In this document: positions 26,231 to 36,726 of the stretch, in pieces
How positions within the stretch are numbered: position 1 is the first letter of the stretch
Layout: the number at the start of each line of letters is the position of its first letter
NCBI RefSeq assembly: GCF_019799925.1
Contig: NZ_JABGCG010000003.1
Coordinates: 62,001 to 126,000 of the forward strand
DNA: 64,000 nt
Reading direction: 5' to 3'
Source of the DNA: Blastococcus sp. CPCC 205250
GTDB taxonomy: Bacteria > Actinomycetota > Actinomycetes > Mycobacteriales > Geodermatophilaceae
Position numbers and translations under genes: made by a program
Notes under the pieces: generated by a model
What the model was told of the DNA's origin: nothing
What the model saw: the letters and a program-made list of their open reading frames with translations, nothing else
Databases searched by the model: none

Positions 26231-27643
26231 TCAGCGGGTGCGGCGCAGCAGGGCCATGAACATCGCGTCGGTGCCGTGGCGGTGCGGCCAGAGCTGGCCG
26301 AAGTCGCCGCGGGCGACGTCCGGGACCTCCGGGAACAGCGGCGCGACCGGCAGCACCTCGACGTCGTCGCGCGCGGCGGCGCCGGCGACCACGGCCTCGG
26401 TCTCGGCCGTGTGCGGCGAGCAGGTCACGTAGGCCACCACCCCGCCGGGGCGCACCGACGCCAGCGCACCGGCCAGCAGCTCGGTCTGCAGCGCGGCCAG
26501 CGGGGCGACGTCGTCGGCCGTCCGCCGCCAGCGCACCTCCGGGCGCCGCCGCAGCGCACCCAGGCCGGTGCACGGCGCGTCCAGCAGGACCCGGTCGAAG
26601 GAGCCCGGCGCCCACGGCGGCTCGCGGCCGTCGGCGACCAGCACCTCGACGTCGTCCTCGCCCTGCAGCGCCTGCCGCACGAGCTCGGCCCGGTGCGGCG
26701 CCCGGTCGGCCGCCGTGAGGCGCACACCGGCCGGCCGCACCGCGGCGAGCAGGCCGGACTTCCCGCCGGGGCCGGCGCACACGTCCAGCCAGGCCCCGTC
26801 CGGCCCCTCCAGCGGCGCCCGCGCCAGCAGCAGCGCGGCCAGCTGGCTGCCCTCGTCCTGCACCGCCGCGGCACCGGAGCGCACCGCGGCCACCCGGCCG
26901 GGGTCTCCCCCGCCGAGCCGCACCGCGTACGGCGACCACGGCCCCGGCTCGCCGCCGGACTCCTCGACCAGCTGCTCGCGGCTCACCCGCCGGGCGACCA
27001 GGTGCACCTCCGGCGCGGCGTCGTCGGCCAGCAGCGCGGGCTCGAGCTCGGTGTCGTCTGTCGGCCCGCCGCCGAGCGCGTCCCGCCATGCCTCGACCAC
27101 CCAGCGCGGGTGGTCGGTGGCCAGCGCGAGGCGCTCGTCGCCGGTGGCGCCCAGGCGCTCCAGCCACGCGGCCCGGTCCCCGCCCGCGGCGACCTTGCGC
27201 AGCACGGCGTTGACCAGTCCGGCGGGGCCGGCGCCGACGATCGCGCGGGTGAGGTCGACCGTCGTGTCGACCGCGGCGTGCGCCGGCACGCGCAGGTCGA
27301 CCACCTGGTAGGCGCCCAGCCGCAGCAGGTCGAGCACCCGCGGGTCCAGCTCGGCCAGTGGCCGGTCGACCAGCGTGGCGAGGACGGCGTCCAGCGTGCC
27401 CCGGGCCCGCAGCGCGCCGTAGGCGAGCTGGGTGGCGAAGGCCGCGTCGCGGGTGTCCAGCCGGCGCTCGCGCAGCAGCTGCGGCAGCAGCAGGTTGGCG
27501 TAGGCCTCCCGTGCGGACACCGCGTCGAGCACGTCGTAGGCGGTCAGCCGGGCGCCGTCGAGCTGCGCCCGTGGGCGCTGGCCCTGGTGGCCCTTCGGCC
27601 GGCCGGCCGGCCGCTGCCCGCCCCGGCGCGGCGGGCGGGTCAC
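26231..27643 (-). CDS. rsmB: 16S rRNA (cytosine-967-C5)-methyltransferase
   Basis: 470 residues: a basic disordered leader, an N-terminal NusB-like RNA-binding domain ([54 protein letters not shown]) and a C-terminal SAM methyltransferase. The latter has [17 protein letters not shown] (SAM site), [20 protein letters not shown] and [16 protein letters not shown]; the Cys residues in APCTG and TCSPH are the catalytic pair. The GTG at 27643 overlaps the fmt stop by 4 bases. Confidence 0.95.
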   Translation of the reverse strand: MTRPPRRGGQRPAGRPKGHQGQRPRAQLDGARLTAYDVLDAVSAREAYANLLLPQLLRERRLDTRDAAFATQLAYGALRARGTLDAVLATLVDRPLAELDPRVLDLLRLGAYQVVDLRVPAHAAVDTTVDLTRAIVGAGPAGLVNAVLRKVAAGGDRAAWLERLGATGDERLALATDHPRWVVEAWRDALGGGPTDDTELEPALLADDAAPEVHLVARRVSREQLVEESGGEPGPWSPYAVRLGGGDPGRVAAVRSGAAAVQDEGSQLAALLLARAPLEGPDGAWLDVCAGPGGKSGLLAAVRPAGVRLTAADRAPHRAELVRQALQGEDDVEVLVADGREPPWAPGSFDRVLLDAPCTGLGALRRRPEVRWRRTADDVAPLAALQTELLAGALASVRPGGVVAYVTCSPHTAETEAVVAGAAARDDVEVLPVAPLFPEVPDVARGDFGQLWPHRHGTDAMFMALLRRTR

Positions 27644-28569
27644 CCGCCCACCCGCTCGCCGGCGGTGGGCCGGGCGCCGCGGGCCCAGTCCGGCGCCGGC
27701 AGCATCCGCTTGCCCGCCGGCTGCACGTCGCCGAGGCGGACCGCGCCCCGGCCGGTGCCCACCAGCACCCCGGTGGGCCCGACCGACAGCTCTCCCGCAG
27801 CCAGCCCGAGGGAGGTCGGGAGCGGCTCGACCGGGCCGAGGCGCAGCCGGTCGCCGCGCCACGTCGTCCACGCGCCTGGGGCCGGGGTGACGCCGCGGAC
27901 CCGCCGGTCCACGACGTGCGCGGGCAGGGTCCAGTCGACCTGCGCGTCGGCGACCTCGATGCGCGGCGCCAGGCTGATGCCGTCGGCGGGCTGCGGCTGG
28001 GCCTCCAGGGCGCCGGCGGCGATGCCGTCCAGGGTGGCCAGCAGCAGCTGGGCGCCGCTCACCGCCAGCCGCCCGAGCAGGTCGCCGGCGGTGTCGCGCG
28101 GGCCGACGGGCTCGGTGACCGTGCCGAACACGGGCCCGGTGTCCAGGCCGGCCTCTAGCCGGAAGGTGGAGGCGCCGGTGATCTCGTCGCCGGCCATGAT
28201 CGCGTGCTGCACCGGGGCGGCACCGCGCCAGGCCGGGAGCAGCGAGAAGTGCAGGTTCACCCACCCGTGCGCGGGCAGGTCGAGGGCGGCCTGCGGCACC
28301 AGGGCGCCGTAGGCCACCACGGGGGCGCAGTCGACCGCGAGCTCCGCCAGCCGCTCGAGGAACTCCGGCTCGCGCGGCGACCGCGGCTGCAGCACCGGGA
28401 CGCCGGCGGCGTCGGCGCGCTCGGCCACCGGGGAGCGGCTGAGCGTGCGGCCGCGGCCCTTGCGGGCGTCGGGCCGGGTGAGGACGGCGACCACCTCGTG
28501 GCCGGAGCCGAGCAGCGCGTCCAGCGACGGGACGGCGGGGGCCGGCGTACCGGCGAACAGGAGCCTCAG
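27640..28569 (-). CDS. fmt: Methionyl-tRNA formyltransferase, CTG start
   Basis: Formylates initiator Met-tRNA. 309 residues: [72 protein letters not shown] (catalytic Asn-His pair) and [20 protein letters not shown]. No ATG, GTG or TTG fits the N-terminus. The start is read as the CTG at 28569, with a strong GGAGGTGA seven bases upstream and a CTGA overlap with the def stop, the same overlap style as the flanking genes. This is an unusual start codon for the gene. Confidence 0.93.
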   Translation of the reverse strand: MRLLFAGTPAPAVPSLDALLGSGHEVVAVLTRPDARKGRGRTLSRSPVAERADAAGVPVLQPRSPREPEFLERLAELAVDCAPVVAYGALVPQAALDLPAHGWVNLHFSLLPAWRGAAPVQHAIMAGDEITGASTFRLEAGLDTGPVFGTVTEPVGPRDTAGDLLGRLAVSGAQLLLATLDGIAAGALEAQPQPADGISLAPRIEVADAQVDWTLPAHVVDRRVRGVTPAPGAWTTWRGDRLRLGPVEPLPTSLGLAAGELSVGPTGVLVGTGRGAVRLGDVQPAGKRMLPAPDWARGARPTAGERVGG

Positions 28570-29099
28570 TGGGGGCTCACCTCCACCCGCGGGACCCAGG
28601 CGGCCATCCCGGCCCACTCGGCCCCGGCCACGGCCGCCAGCGCGGCCTCCCGTGCCCCCGGGTCGAGCCGGTCGACGAAGAGCACGCCGTCGAGGTGGTC
28701 GACCTCGTGCTGCACCGCGCGGGCCAGCAGGTGCGAGCCCTCGACGCGCACCGGGTCGCCGTGCTCGTTCCACCCGGTCGCCGCCACGTGCAGGTGCCGA
28801 CGGCAGTCGTAGGCGTACCCGGGGATCGACAGGCAGCCCTCCGGGCCCTCCTGGACCTCCTCGCCGACGAGGGTGACGTCGGGGTTGACCAGGTGGCCGA
28901 GCTCCCCGTCGACGTACCAGGTGAAGACGCGCAGGCCGACGCCGATCTGCGGCGCGGCGAGACCGGCGCCGCCGGCGGCCTGCATGGTGTCGGTCAGGTC
29001 GGCCACCAGCGTGCGCAGCTCCGCGTCGAAGTCGACGACCGGGGCGGCCGGGGTGGTCAGCACCGGGTCGCCGTACAGCCGGATGGGGGTCACGCTCAC
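28566..29099 (-). CDS. def: Peptide deformylase
   Basis: Removes the formyl group from nascent N-termini. 177 residues with all three family motifs: [24 protein letters not shown] (Cys metal ligand) and [13 protein letters not shown] (HEVDH metal and catalytic residues). A GTG two codons inside the annotated start is an alternative. The gene lies 32 bases after priA and overlaps fmt by 4 bases; def and fmt together handle N-formylation. Confidence 0.95.
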   Translation of the reverse strand: MSVTPIRLYGDPVLTTPAAPVVDFDAELRTLVADLTDTMQAAGGAGLAAPQIGVGLRVFTWYVDGELGHLVNPDVTLVGEEVQEGPEGCLSIPGYAYDCRRHLHVAATGWNEHGDPVRVEGSHLLARAVQHEVDHLDGVLFVDRLDPGAREAALAAVAGAEWAGMAAWVPRVEVSPH

Positions 29100-29130
29100 C
29101 GGTCGATCCTAGGCGGCGTCCCGGCGCGGC

Positions 29131-31122
29131 TCAGACCAGCTCCGCGGGGTCCAGCTGCACGCGGACGTGCTCGGCCACCTTCTTCGCGCTGCGCACGCCC
29201 TGCACCCCGGCCAGCGCGTGCGCGAGCGCCGCGCCGTCGGCCCGCGACGTGCGCACCAGGTACCGCTCGCGCACCCCCTCCTGGCCGGGGCGCGGCTGCT
29301 CCGGCACCGGCCCGAGCACGTCGGCGTGCTCCGGCAGCCGCAGCGCGGCGAGGAACTCCGCCAGCGCCTCCGGGGACCCCGACAGCGACGCCATCCGGGT
29401 GGCCGGCGGGAAGCCCAGCTCGCGCCGGTCGGCCAGCTCCCGCCCGGCCAGCCAGCCCGGGTCCCAGCGGACCAGCGCCTGGACGACCGGGTGGGCGGCG
29501 TCGGCGGCAACGACCACCTGCCCGCCCGCGGAGGCCGGGCGCACCAGCGTGGCGGCGTTCATCCACCGCCGCAGCGTCTCCTCCCCCGCCCGCAGGTCGG
29601 CCCGGCCCAGCAGCGCCCAGGAGTCCAGCAGCAGCGCCGCGCCGTACCCGCCCTCGGCGACGGGCTCCGCGCCGGGGGTGGCCACCACGAGCGCCGGACC
29701 GGCGGGCACCGTGGCGAGGACGCCGGAGCCGCGGCCCGAGACCCGCACCGCGGCGCCGGGGAACGCCCGCCCCAGCTCCTCCGCCGTCCGCGAGGCCCCG
29801 ACGACGGAGGCGCGGAGCTTGGTGCCGTGGCAGTGCGGGCAGTCGAAGGTCGCGGCCGGGCGGGCGCACCAGCGGCAGGCCGGCACGCGGGAGCCGCCCG
29901 GGCCCGGGGTGGCCGAGATGCCCAGCGGGCCGGCGCACACCGCGCACCGCGCCGGCGCCCGGCAGCGGTCGCAGGACAACCCGGGCGCGTAGCCGGCCCG
30001 CGGGACCTGCACGAGGACGGGCGCGCCGTCGGCGAGGGCCTGGCGGGCGACCCGGTGGCCCAGGCTGGGCAGCCGGGCGGTGCGGGCGGCCGGGTCGCGG
30101 GCGAGCTCGGCGTCGGCACCGAGCGCCTGCACCCGGGGCGAGGCCGCGCGCAGGGCCGCGCGGTCGCCGGCCAGCTCGTGCGCCCAGCCGCTCTCCAGCA
30201 GCAGCGCGGCCTCCGCGGTGCGGGCCGTCGCGGCGACGACGGCGGCGCAGCCGGCCAGGTGGGCCCGGTGCACCAGCACGTCCCGCGCGTGCGCGTACGG
30301 CCCCCGCGGCTCGGCGTGCAGGTCGTCGCCGTCGTCCCAGACGGCGACCAGGCCGAGGTCGGCGACCGGCGCGTAGACCGCCGCGCGGGTGCCCAGCACC
30401 ACCCGCGCGCTGCCGCGGACGACGTCGAGGAACCGCCGGTAGCGGGCGTCCGGGGCCGCGTCGGCGCGGAGGACGACGAACGAGCCCTTCGGCAGCCGCT
30501 CGCCCGCCGCCGCCTCCAGCCGGTCGAGGTCCCGGCCGTCCGGGACGACGACCAGCGCGCCGCGACCGCCCGACAGCGCCGCCTGGCACAGCTCGGCCAG
30601 GCGCGCCGGCCAGTCCTCGCCGGGCAGCGCCGTCCACACGGCGCGGGCCGGGCGCCCCTCGGCCAGCGCGCCGAGCAGCGCCGGCCCCGCGGGGTAGCGG
30701 GCGAAGCCGGCCGGGTCGGGGGCCGCCGGGAGCGGCGGGGGCTCGGCCGGCGGCCGCTTCTCGGCCGACGCGCGCCGCGGCGGGATCGCCAGCCGCAGCA
30801 CGTCGGACAGCGTGCCGCCCCAGCGGTCGGCCACCGCGCGCGCCAGGGCCGCCACCTCGGGGGTGAGCACGGGCTCGGAGGACACCAGCTTCGCCAGGGG
30901 GGCGAGCTTCCCCTGGTGCTCGGTGTGCGCGGACAGCTCCAGGACGAACCCGTCGACCAGCTGCCCGGCGAAGCGCACCCGCACCCGGCAGCCGGACCGG
31001 ACGCCCTCGGCGAGCTCCGGCGGGACGGCGTAGTCGAAGGTGCGGTCCAGGTGCGCGAGGGGCACGTCGACGACGACCCGGGCCACCAGCGGCGCGGCGG
31101 GGAGGTCGGGAGAGGTCGTCAT
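29131..31122 (-). CDS. priA: Primosomal protein N' (PriA), helicase-degenerate actinobacterial type
   Basis: 663 residues. The N-terminal DNA-binding part is present (VARVVVDVPLAHLDRTFDYA, VRVRFAGQLVDGFVLEL). The zinc-binding motif keeps eight Cys (LSCDRCRAPARCAVCAGP, PACRWCARPAATFDCPHCHG). The helicase motifs have decayed: no GxxGxGKT Walker A is found, and VAVWDDGDD replaces the DEEH box. Loss of helicase residues is known for actinobacterial PriA, so this is a replication-restart adaptor rather than a pseudogene. ATG at 31122 is preceded by a weak ribosome-binding site. Confidence 0.93.
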   Translation of the reverse strand: MTTSPDLPAAPLVARVVVDVPLAHLDRTFDYAVPPELAEGVRSGCRVRVRFAGQLVDGFVLELSAHTEHQGKLAPLAKLVSSEPVLTPEVAALARAVADRWGGTLSDVLRLAIPPRRASAEKRPPAEPPPLPAAPDPAGFARYPAGPALLGALAEGRPARAVWTALPGEDWPARLAELCQAALSGGRGALVVVPDGRDLDRLEAAAGERLPKGSFVVLRADAAPDARYRRFLDVVRGSARVVLGTRAAVYAPVADLGLVAVWDDGDDLHAEPRGPYAHARDVLVHRAHLAGCAAVVAATARTAEAALLLESGWAHELAGDRAALRAASPRVQALGADAELARDPAARTARLPSLGHRVARQALADGAPVLVQVPRAGYAPGLSCDRCRAPARCAVCAGPLGISATPGPGGSRVPACRWCARPAATFDCPHCHGTKLRASVVGASRTAEELGRAFPGAAVRVSGRGSGVLATVPAGPALVVATPGAEPVAEGGYGAALLLDSWALLGRADLRAGEETLRRWMNAATLVRPASAGGQVVVAADAAHPVVQALVRWDPGWLAGRELADRRELGFPPATRMASLSGSPEALAEFLAALRLPEHADVLGPVPEQPRPGQEGVRERYLVRTSRADGAALAHALAGVQGVRSAKKVAEHVRVQLDPAELV

Positions 31123-31183
31123 CGCTCCGGCGACGCTACCCACGGACCACGACAGCACCGCGCGGTTCCCGGCCCGGGACGCC

Positions 31184-31216
31184 GGTGGCCCGCCCCCCGG
31201 CAGGGGACGGGCCACC
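31184..31216 (-). terminator. Hairpin terminator downstream of metK
   Basis: Arms GGTGGCCCGCCCC (31184-31196) and GGGGACGGGCCACC (31203-31216) pair with one bulged A around CCGGCA. Read on the minus strand it lies 41 bases past the metK stop and 62 bases upstream of the priA start. Confidence 0.7.
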
Positions 31217-31257
31217 GTGGCCACCCTCCAGCGGCCCCCGCCGGGGTGGTCCTCCCG

Positions 31258-32454
<1,197 letters not shown>

Positions 32455-32534
32455 AGGAACTCCCAGCTGTCGACGGGTGATGTCCCGGTGCACGGTACCG
32501 GCGGGCTCCGGCCGGCGGTGACGGAGGCGGTCGT

Positions 32535-33761
32535 TCAGCCCTGACGGGCGACGACGGCGGTCCAGATGCCGGCGGCGACGGCGTCCTTGCTGCCGGCCGG
32601 CACCTCGGTCACCGACCCGTCGGCGCCCAGCACGACCGCCGCGTTGTCCGGCCGGCCGAACACCCGGCCGTCGGAGACGTCGTTGACCACGAGCAGGTCG
32701 CAGCCCTTGCGGGCGAGCTTGGCCCGGCCGTGGGCGAGCACGTCGCCCTCGGCGTCCCCGGTCTCGGCGGCGAACCCGACCACCAGCTGCCCGGGCGGCC
32801 GCTCGGCGACCAGCTCGGCGAGGACGTCGGGGTTGCGCACCAGCGGGATCGCCGAGGGCTCGGCGGCGGACCCCTTCTTGAGCTTGGTGGCGGCCACCGA
32901 CCCCGGACGGAAGTCGGCGACGGCCGCGCTCATCACGACGACGTCGGCGGCCCGGCCGTCCTCACCGGCGACCTCCGCGCGCATCGCCGTCCGCAGCTCC
33001 TCGGCGGTGCCGACCCGCACCACCCGCACGCCGAACGGCGCGGGGGCGTCGACGTTGGCCGCCACGAGCACGACCTCGGCGCCGCGGGCGGCGGCCACGC
33101 GGGCCAGCGCCCAGCCCTGCAGGCCCGACGAGCGGTTGCCCAGGTAGCGGACGGGGTCCAGCGGCTCGCGGGTCCCGCCGGCGCTGACGACGACCCGCCG
33201 GTCGGCGAGGTCCCGGGCCAGCGCGGCGGCACCGGAGTCGAGCACCAGCTGGGCGAGCGCGGCGATGTCGGAGGGCTCCGGCAGCCGGCCGGGGCCGGAG
33301 TCCGGGCCGGTGAGGCGGCCCACGGCGGGCGGCAGCACGAGGGCGCCGCGCCGGCGCAGGGTCGCCACGTTGTCCTGCGTCGCCGGGTGCAGCCACATCT
33401 CGGTGTGCATCGCCGGGGCGAACACCACCGGGCAGTGCGCGGTCAGCAGCGTGGCGGAGAGCAGGTCGTCGGCACGGCCGGCGGCCGCGCGGGCCAGCAG
33501 GTCGGCGGTGGCCGGGGCGACGACGACGAGGTCGGCGGTCTGCCCGATCCGCACGTGCGCGACCTCGGGGACGTCGGACCACACGTCGGTGGTGACCGGG
33601 TTGCCCGACAGCGCCTCGAACGTGGCCGCGCCGACGAAGTGCAGCGCACCCGGTGTGGGGACGACGCGCACGTCGTGCCCGGACTCGGTCAGTGCCCGCA
33701 GCAGCAGGGCGGCCTTGTAGGCGGCCACGCCACCGCTGACGCCCAGCACGATCCGGCTCAT
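32535..33761 (-). CDS. coaBC: Bifunctional phosphopantothenoylcysteine decarboxylase/synthetase
   Basis: Two successive coenzyme A steps. 408 residues. The N-terminal CoaC flavoprotein has [54 protein letters not shown] (catalytic His region) and the substrate clamp. The C-terminal CoaB has [19 protein letters not shown] and [10 protein letters not shown], with [21 protein letters not shown] good ribosome-binding site (GGAGGA) precedes the ATG. Separated from rpoZ by a terminator, so it probably has its own promoter. Confidence 0.95.
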   Translation of the reverse strand: MSRIVLGVSGGVAAYKAALLLRALTESGHDVRVVPTPGALHFVGAATFEALSGNPVTTDVWSDVPEVAHVRIGQTADLVVVAPATADLLARAAAGRADDLLSATLLTAHCPVVFAPAMHTEMWLHPATQDNVATLRRRGALVLPPAVGRLTGPDSGPGRLPEPSDIAALAQLVLDSGAAALARDLADRRVVVSAGGTREPLDPVRYLGNRSSGLQGWALARVAAARGAEVVLVAANVDAPAPFGVRVVRVGTAEELRTAMRAEVAGEDGRAADVVVMSAAVADFRPGSVAATKLKKGSAAEPSAIPLVRNPDVLAELVAERPPGQLVVGFAAETGDAEGDVLAHGRAKLARKGCDLLVVNDVSDGRVFGRPDNAAVVLGADGSVTEVPAGSKDAVAAGIWTAVVARQG

Positions 33762-33783
33762 GCGCTCATCCTCCCCCAGACGC

Positions 33784-33818
33784 GACGACGCCCCCGGAAC
33801 GGATCCGGAGGCGTCATC
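33784..33818 (-). terminator. Hairpin terminator between rpoZ and coaBC
   Basis: 15-base arms (33784-33798 and 33804-33818) pair along their length with two G-U wobbles in the minus-strand RNA, around a 5-base loop. It lies 78 bases past the rpoZ stop. Confidence 0.65.
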
Positions 33819-33895
33819 ACAAGGAGGGCTGGAACGGCCCCCTCGCAGGGGCCCGCCGCGAGTTCGCGAGCGGTGGGGGGCGAGGGGGTCCTTCC

Positions 33896-34159
33896 TCAGT
33901 TCTCGCCGGCGGTGTGGGTCAGCAGGCCCTCGTTGATCTCGCGCAGCGCGATCGACAGCGGCTTCTCCTGCGGGGCGGTGTCGACCAGCGGGCCGACGTA
34001 CTCGAGCAGGCCCTCGGAGAGCTGGCTGTAGTAGGCGTTGATCTGCCGCGCACGCTTGGCGGCGAAGATCACCAGGCCGTACTTGCTGCTGGTGCGCTCG
34101 AGCAGCTCGTCGATCGGCGGGTTGGTGATGCCCTCGGGGGCAGGTGCGACTCCGGACAC
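33896..34159 (-). CDS. rpoZ: RNA polymerase omega subunit
   Basis: 87 residues. Family pattern: [40 protein letters not shown] and [17 protein letters not shown]. Omega assists assembly of the beta' subunit. It is followed (minus strand) by a terminator and coaBC, and preceded by gmk, the standard actinobacterial order gmk-rpoZ-coaBC-metK. In some bacteria omega also helps (p)ppGpp sensing; nothing here tests that. Confidence 0.95.
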   Translation of the reverse strand: MSGVAPAPEGITNPPIDELLERTSSKYGLVIFAAKRARQINAYYSQLSEGLLEYVGPLVDTAPQEKPLSIALREINEGLLTHTAGEN

Positions 34160-34214
34160 GGGTGGGCGTGCTCCTCAGATCGATCAGCGGGAGTGGCGGG
34201 CCGGCGGGCCCAGC

Positions 34215-34826
34215 TCACTCTTTCGCGCTTCCCCGGCACAGGTCGGGCGACGGCGCAGTCAGCAATCCTACCAACTCGTCCGCCGCGCGGGCCACGTCGT
34301 CGTTCACGACCACCACGTCGAACTCCCCGGCGGCGTCCAGCTCGGCCTGCGCGATGCGCAAGCGGCGCTCCTGGACCTCCACGGGCTCGGACCCGCGGCC
34401 GGCCAGCCGGCTGACCAGGTCGGCCCAGGAGGGCGGCGCCAGGAAGACCAGCTGGGCCTCGGCGTCGCGGGCCCGCACCTGCCGGGCGCCCTGCAACTCG
34501 ATCTCCAGCAGGGCCGGGGCCCCGACCGCGAGGCGCTCGCGGACCGGGGCCACCGGCGTGCCGTACCGGTTGCCCGCGTACTCGGCCCACTCGAGCAGGC
34601 CGTCGGTGGCGACCAACCGGTCGAACTCGGCGTCGTCGACGAAGTGGTACTGCACGCCGTCCACCTCACCCGGACGTGGGCGCCGGGTCGTCGCCGACAC
34701 CGACAGCCAGACCTCGGGGTACCGCCGCCGGACCTCGGCGACGACCGTGCCCTTGCCGACCCCGGAGGGGCCGGAGAGCACGGTCAGCCGCGCCGGGAGC
34801 GGGCAGGCAGAGGCATCGGGCACCAC
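34215..34826 (-). CDS. gmk: Guanylate kinase
   Basis: Phosphorylates GMP to GDP. 203 residues: P-loop [21 protein letters not shown]-binding [20 protein letters not shown] and [20 protein letters not shown] with ARYG-like NRYGTPV. Starts with two adjacent GTG codons. The 29 bases to mihF make co-transcription likely. Confidence 0.95.
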   Translation of the reverse strand: MVPDASACPLPARLTVLSGPSGVGKGTVVAEVRRRYPEVWLSVSATTRRPRPGEVDGVQYHFVDDAEFDRLVATDGLLEWAEYAGNRYGTPVAPVRERLAVGAPALLEIELQGARQVRARDAEAQLVFLAPPSWADLVSRLAGRGSEPVEVQERRLRIAQAELDAAGEFDVVVVNDDVARAADELVGLLTAPSPDLCRGSAKE

Positions 34827-34855
34827 TCGTCGTCGTCCTCGTCCTGGTGCGCGGG

Positions 34856-35212
34856 TCAGCTGGTGGCGTCGGCCGGGACCTGGTCGGCCGACACCTGGTC
34901 CCCGCCGAACTCCGCCTCCAGCGCGCGGCGCTGGTTGGCGCCCAGGCCGCGGACCCGCCGGGTCGGGGAGATCTCGAGGCGCTCCATGATCTTCGCGGCA
35001 CGGGCCTTGCCCACGCCCGGGAGCGACTCCAGCACCGCACTGACACGCATCTTGCCGATCACCTCGTCGGACTCGCCCTGGCGCAGGACGTCGCCCACGG
35101 TGGCGCCCTTGCTCTTGAGGCGCTCACGCAGCTCGGCGCGGGCCTTGCGGGCCGCGGCGGCCTTCTCGAGTGCGGCGGCGCGCTGTTCGGGGGACAGGCT
35201 GGGGAGGGGCAT
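34856..35212 (-). CDS. mihF: Integration host factor, actinobacterial type (mIHF)
   Basis: 118 residues, no relation to enterobacterial IHF. The N-terminal half is a long basic helix ([28 protein letters not shown]) and the C-terminal half holds the helix-two-turn-helix [20 protein letters not shown] then [19 protein letters not shown], the DNA-binding and nucleoid-compacting part. It lies between pyrF and gmk as in most actinobacteria. Upstream is a hairpin AGCCTG/CAGGCT at 35295-35310 and, further out, a PHO-like box. Confidence 0.95.
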   Translation of the reverse strand: MPLPSLSPEQRAAALEKAAAARKARAELRERLKSKGATVGDVLRQGESDEVIGKMRVSAVLESLPGVGKARAAKIMERLEISPTRRVRGLGANQRRALEAEFGGDQVSADQVPADATS

Positions 35213-35515
35213 CGTTGCGACCCAATCGTGTCGTCGCCGGCGGACGGTGTGCCCCGGCTGGTGGCTGGGCTCGGTCGGAGTGGCGCTCGGGAAGAGCCTG
35301 ACAACAGGCTAGTAACCGGCATATGTGCAGGTCACGCCCGCCCTCGACACATTTTCGCGGCACTGGGTGCCGTGGTGTTCACCCTGCGTTCACCGGACCT
35401 ATGACGCTGTGTGATGTGCGCTGCTCACGAGGGATACGACCTGATCCCGTTCCGTTGGTGGCCCGCCCGGAACGCCGTGGGGATCGGCTCCGCGACACGC
35501 CGGAGGACGCCCAGG
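35213..35515. promoter_or_regulatory. 303-base region upstream of mihF carrying an orphan PHO-like box
   Basis: No convincing gene lies here. It contains a 6-bp hairpin AGCCTG-acaa-CAGGCT at 35295-35310 and an AT-rich stretch near 35310-35360 that should hold the mihF promoter on the minus strand. It also contains two 11-base GTTCACC units at 35377-35398 on the plus strand. A plus-strand transcript from there would run antisense into the small membrane gene. Confidence 0.5.
35377..35398 (+). promoter_or_regulatory. Candidate PHO box with no obvious target
   Basis: Two adjacent 11-base units, GTTCACCCTGC then GTTCACCGGAC, both carry the exact GTTCACC core at the canonical 11-base period. The matching strand points away from mihF and no recognisable gene follows before the convergent membrane gene. 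Relative to mihF the box starts 165 bases upstream on the opposite strand. Confidence 0.6.
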
Positions 35516-35836
35516 TCAGGGCTCCGGGCGCGCCGCGGCGGACGTCCGCGGACCGGTCCGCCGGCCCACCGCCCAGCCCGCCAGTGCCGCGAGCAGGAGC
35601 AGCCCGGCCAGGCCCAGTGCGGCGCCGGTGACGTGCCGGCCGGTCCAGAGCACCGCGTCGTCGAACGACAGCGCGAGGGTGCTCTCGTAGGCCGGGGCGT
35701 CGTCCGGGAGCAGGGGCGCGTAGCTCCCCGTGTACGCCACCCACGAGGTGGAGTCCCCGGTCCGGAAGACGAGCAGGCCCGCGACCAGGAGGGCCACGCC
35801 CGCTCCGGCGACGAGCCAGGGCAGCAGCCGCCTCAC
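35516..35836 (-). CDS. Small two-helix membrane protein of the pyrimidine operon
   Basis: 106 residues from the GTG at 35836, which overlaps the pyrF stop by 4 bases, so it is translationally coupled to pyrF. One hydrophobic helix near the N-terminus (PWLVAGAGVALLVAGLLVF) and one near the C-terminus (ALGLAGLLLLAALAGWAVG) flank an extracytoplasmic loop of about 55 residues (TSWVAYTGSYAPLLPDD). The C-terminal tail is basic. Similar small genes follow pyrF in relatives; the function is not known to me. Confidence 0.7.
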   Translation of the reverse strand: MRRLLPWLVAGAGVALLVAGLLVFRTGDSTSWVAYTGSYAPLLPDDAPAYESTLALSFDDAVLWTGRHVTGAALGLAGLLLLAALAGWAVGRRTGPRTSAAARPEP

Positions 35837-36726
35837 CGGGCCAGGACCTCCGCCCACCGCGCCGCGGCGTCCCGGAGCGCCGCCGGGTCGGGCCCGGCGC
35901 CGAGGACGTCCCGCGAGACGGTGGGGACTACGGCGGCGTCCCGGCCGAACAGCCGGCGCAGGTCCTCCCGGGAACCGCCCTGCGCCCCCAGGCCCGGCGC
36001 GAGCACCGGCCCGCCCAGGCCGGTCAGGTCGACGTCGAGGTCGCGCAGGGTCGCGCCCACGACCACGCCGAACGAGCCCGTCGTCGGCCCGAAGCGGCTG
36101 GCCACGTCCCGCACCGCGCCGAGGTCGGGCAGCGGGTCGCCCACCACCCAGCCGGGCGTGTTCCAGGCACGCACCGTGTCGACGACGACCTGGGCGACCG
36201 ACCGCTCGCGCGCGCGCGAACCGCTGACCATGGCGTGCTGGAACGTGCCGGCGTCCGGGTTCGACGTCCGCGCGAGGACGAACAGGCCGCCCCCGTGCTG
36301 CCGGGCCGTGTCGACCGCCGGCTGCAGCGAGCCGGGCCCGAGGTAGGGGCTGACGGTGAGCGCGTCGACGGCCAGGGGGTGGTCCGGGCGCAGGTAGTCG
36401 GCGTAGGCGTCCATCGTGGAGCCGATGTCGCCGCGCTTGGCGTCCAGCAGCACCAGGGCGCCGGCCGCGCGGGCGCGGGTCACGGCCGTCTCGAGGACGG
36501 CGATCCCCCGCGACCCGTGCCGCTCGTAGAACGCCAGCTGCGGCTTGAGGACGGCGACCGTGCCGGCGAGGGCGTCGACCACGGTGTCGGTGAACCGCGC
36601 CAGCCCCTCCGCGGAGTCCGGCAGCCCCCAGCGCTGCAGCAGCGGCGCGTGCGGGTCGATCCCCACGCACAGCGGCCCGCGGGCGGCGACGGCGTCGGCC
36701 AGCCGGGAACCGAAGGCGTCACTCAT
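35833..36726 (-). CDS. pyrF: Orotidine 5'-phosphate decarboxylase (type 2)
   Basis: Last step of UMP synthesis. 297 residues, the long actinobacterial type: CVGIDPHAPLLQRWGLPDS, KPQLAFYERHGSRGIAVLE, LLDAKRGDIGSTMDAYA (catalytic Lys-Asp set), DALTVSPYLGPGSL and VLAPGLGAQGGSREDL. ATG at 36726 overlaps the pyrD stop by 4 bases. Confidence 0.96.
   Translation of the reverse strand: MSDAFGSRLADAVAARGPLCVGIDPHAPLLQRWGLPDSAEGLARFTDTVVDALAGTVAVLKPQLAFYERHGSRGIAVLETAVTRARAAGALVLLDAKRGDIGSTMDAYADYLRPDHPLAVDALTVSPYLGPGSLQPAVDTARQHGGGLFVLARTSNPDAGTFQHAMVSGSRARERSVAQVVVDTVRAWNTPGWVVGDPLPDLGAVRDVASRFGPTTGSFGVVVGATLRDLDVDLTGLGGPVLAPGLGAQGGSREDLRRLFGRDAAVVPTVSRDVLGAGPDPAALRDAAARWAEVLAR

Noticed and set aside
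29131..31122. priA as a pseudogene because its ATPase motifs are missing
   Set aside because: The frame is intact, all zinc cysteines are kept, and helicase loss is typical of actinobacterial PriA.
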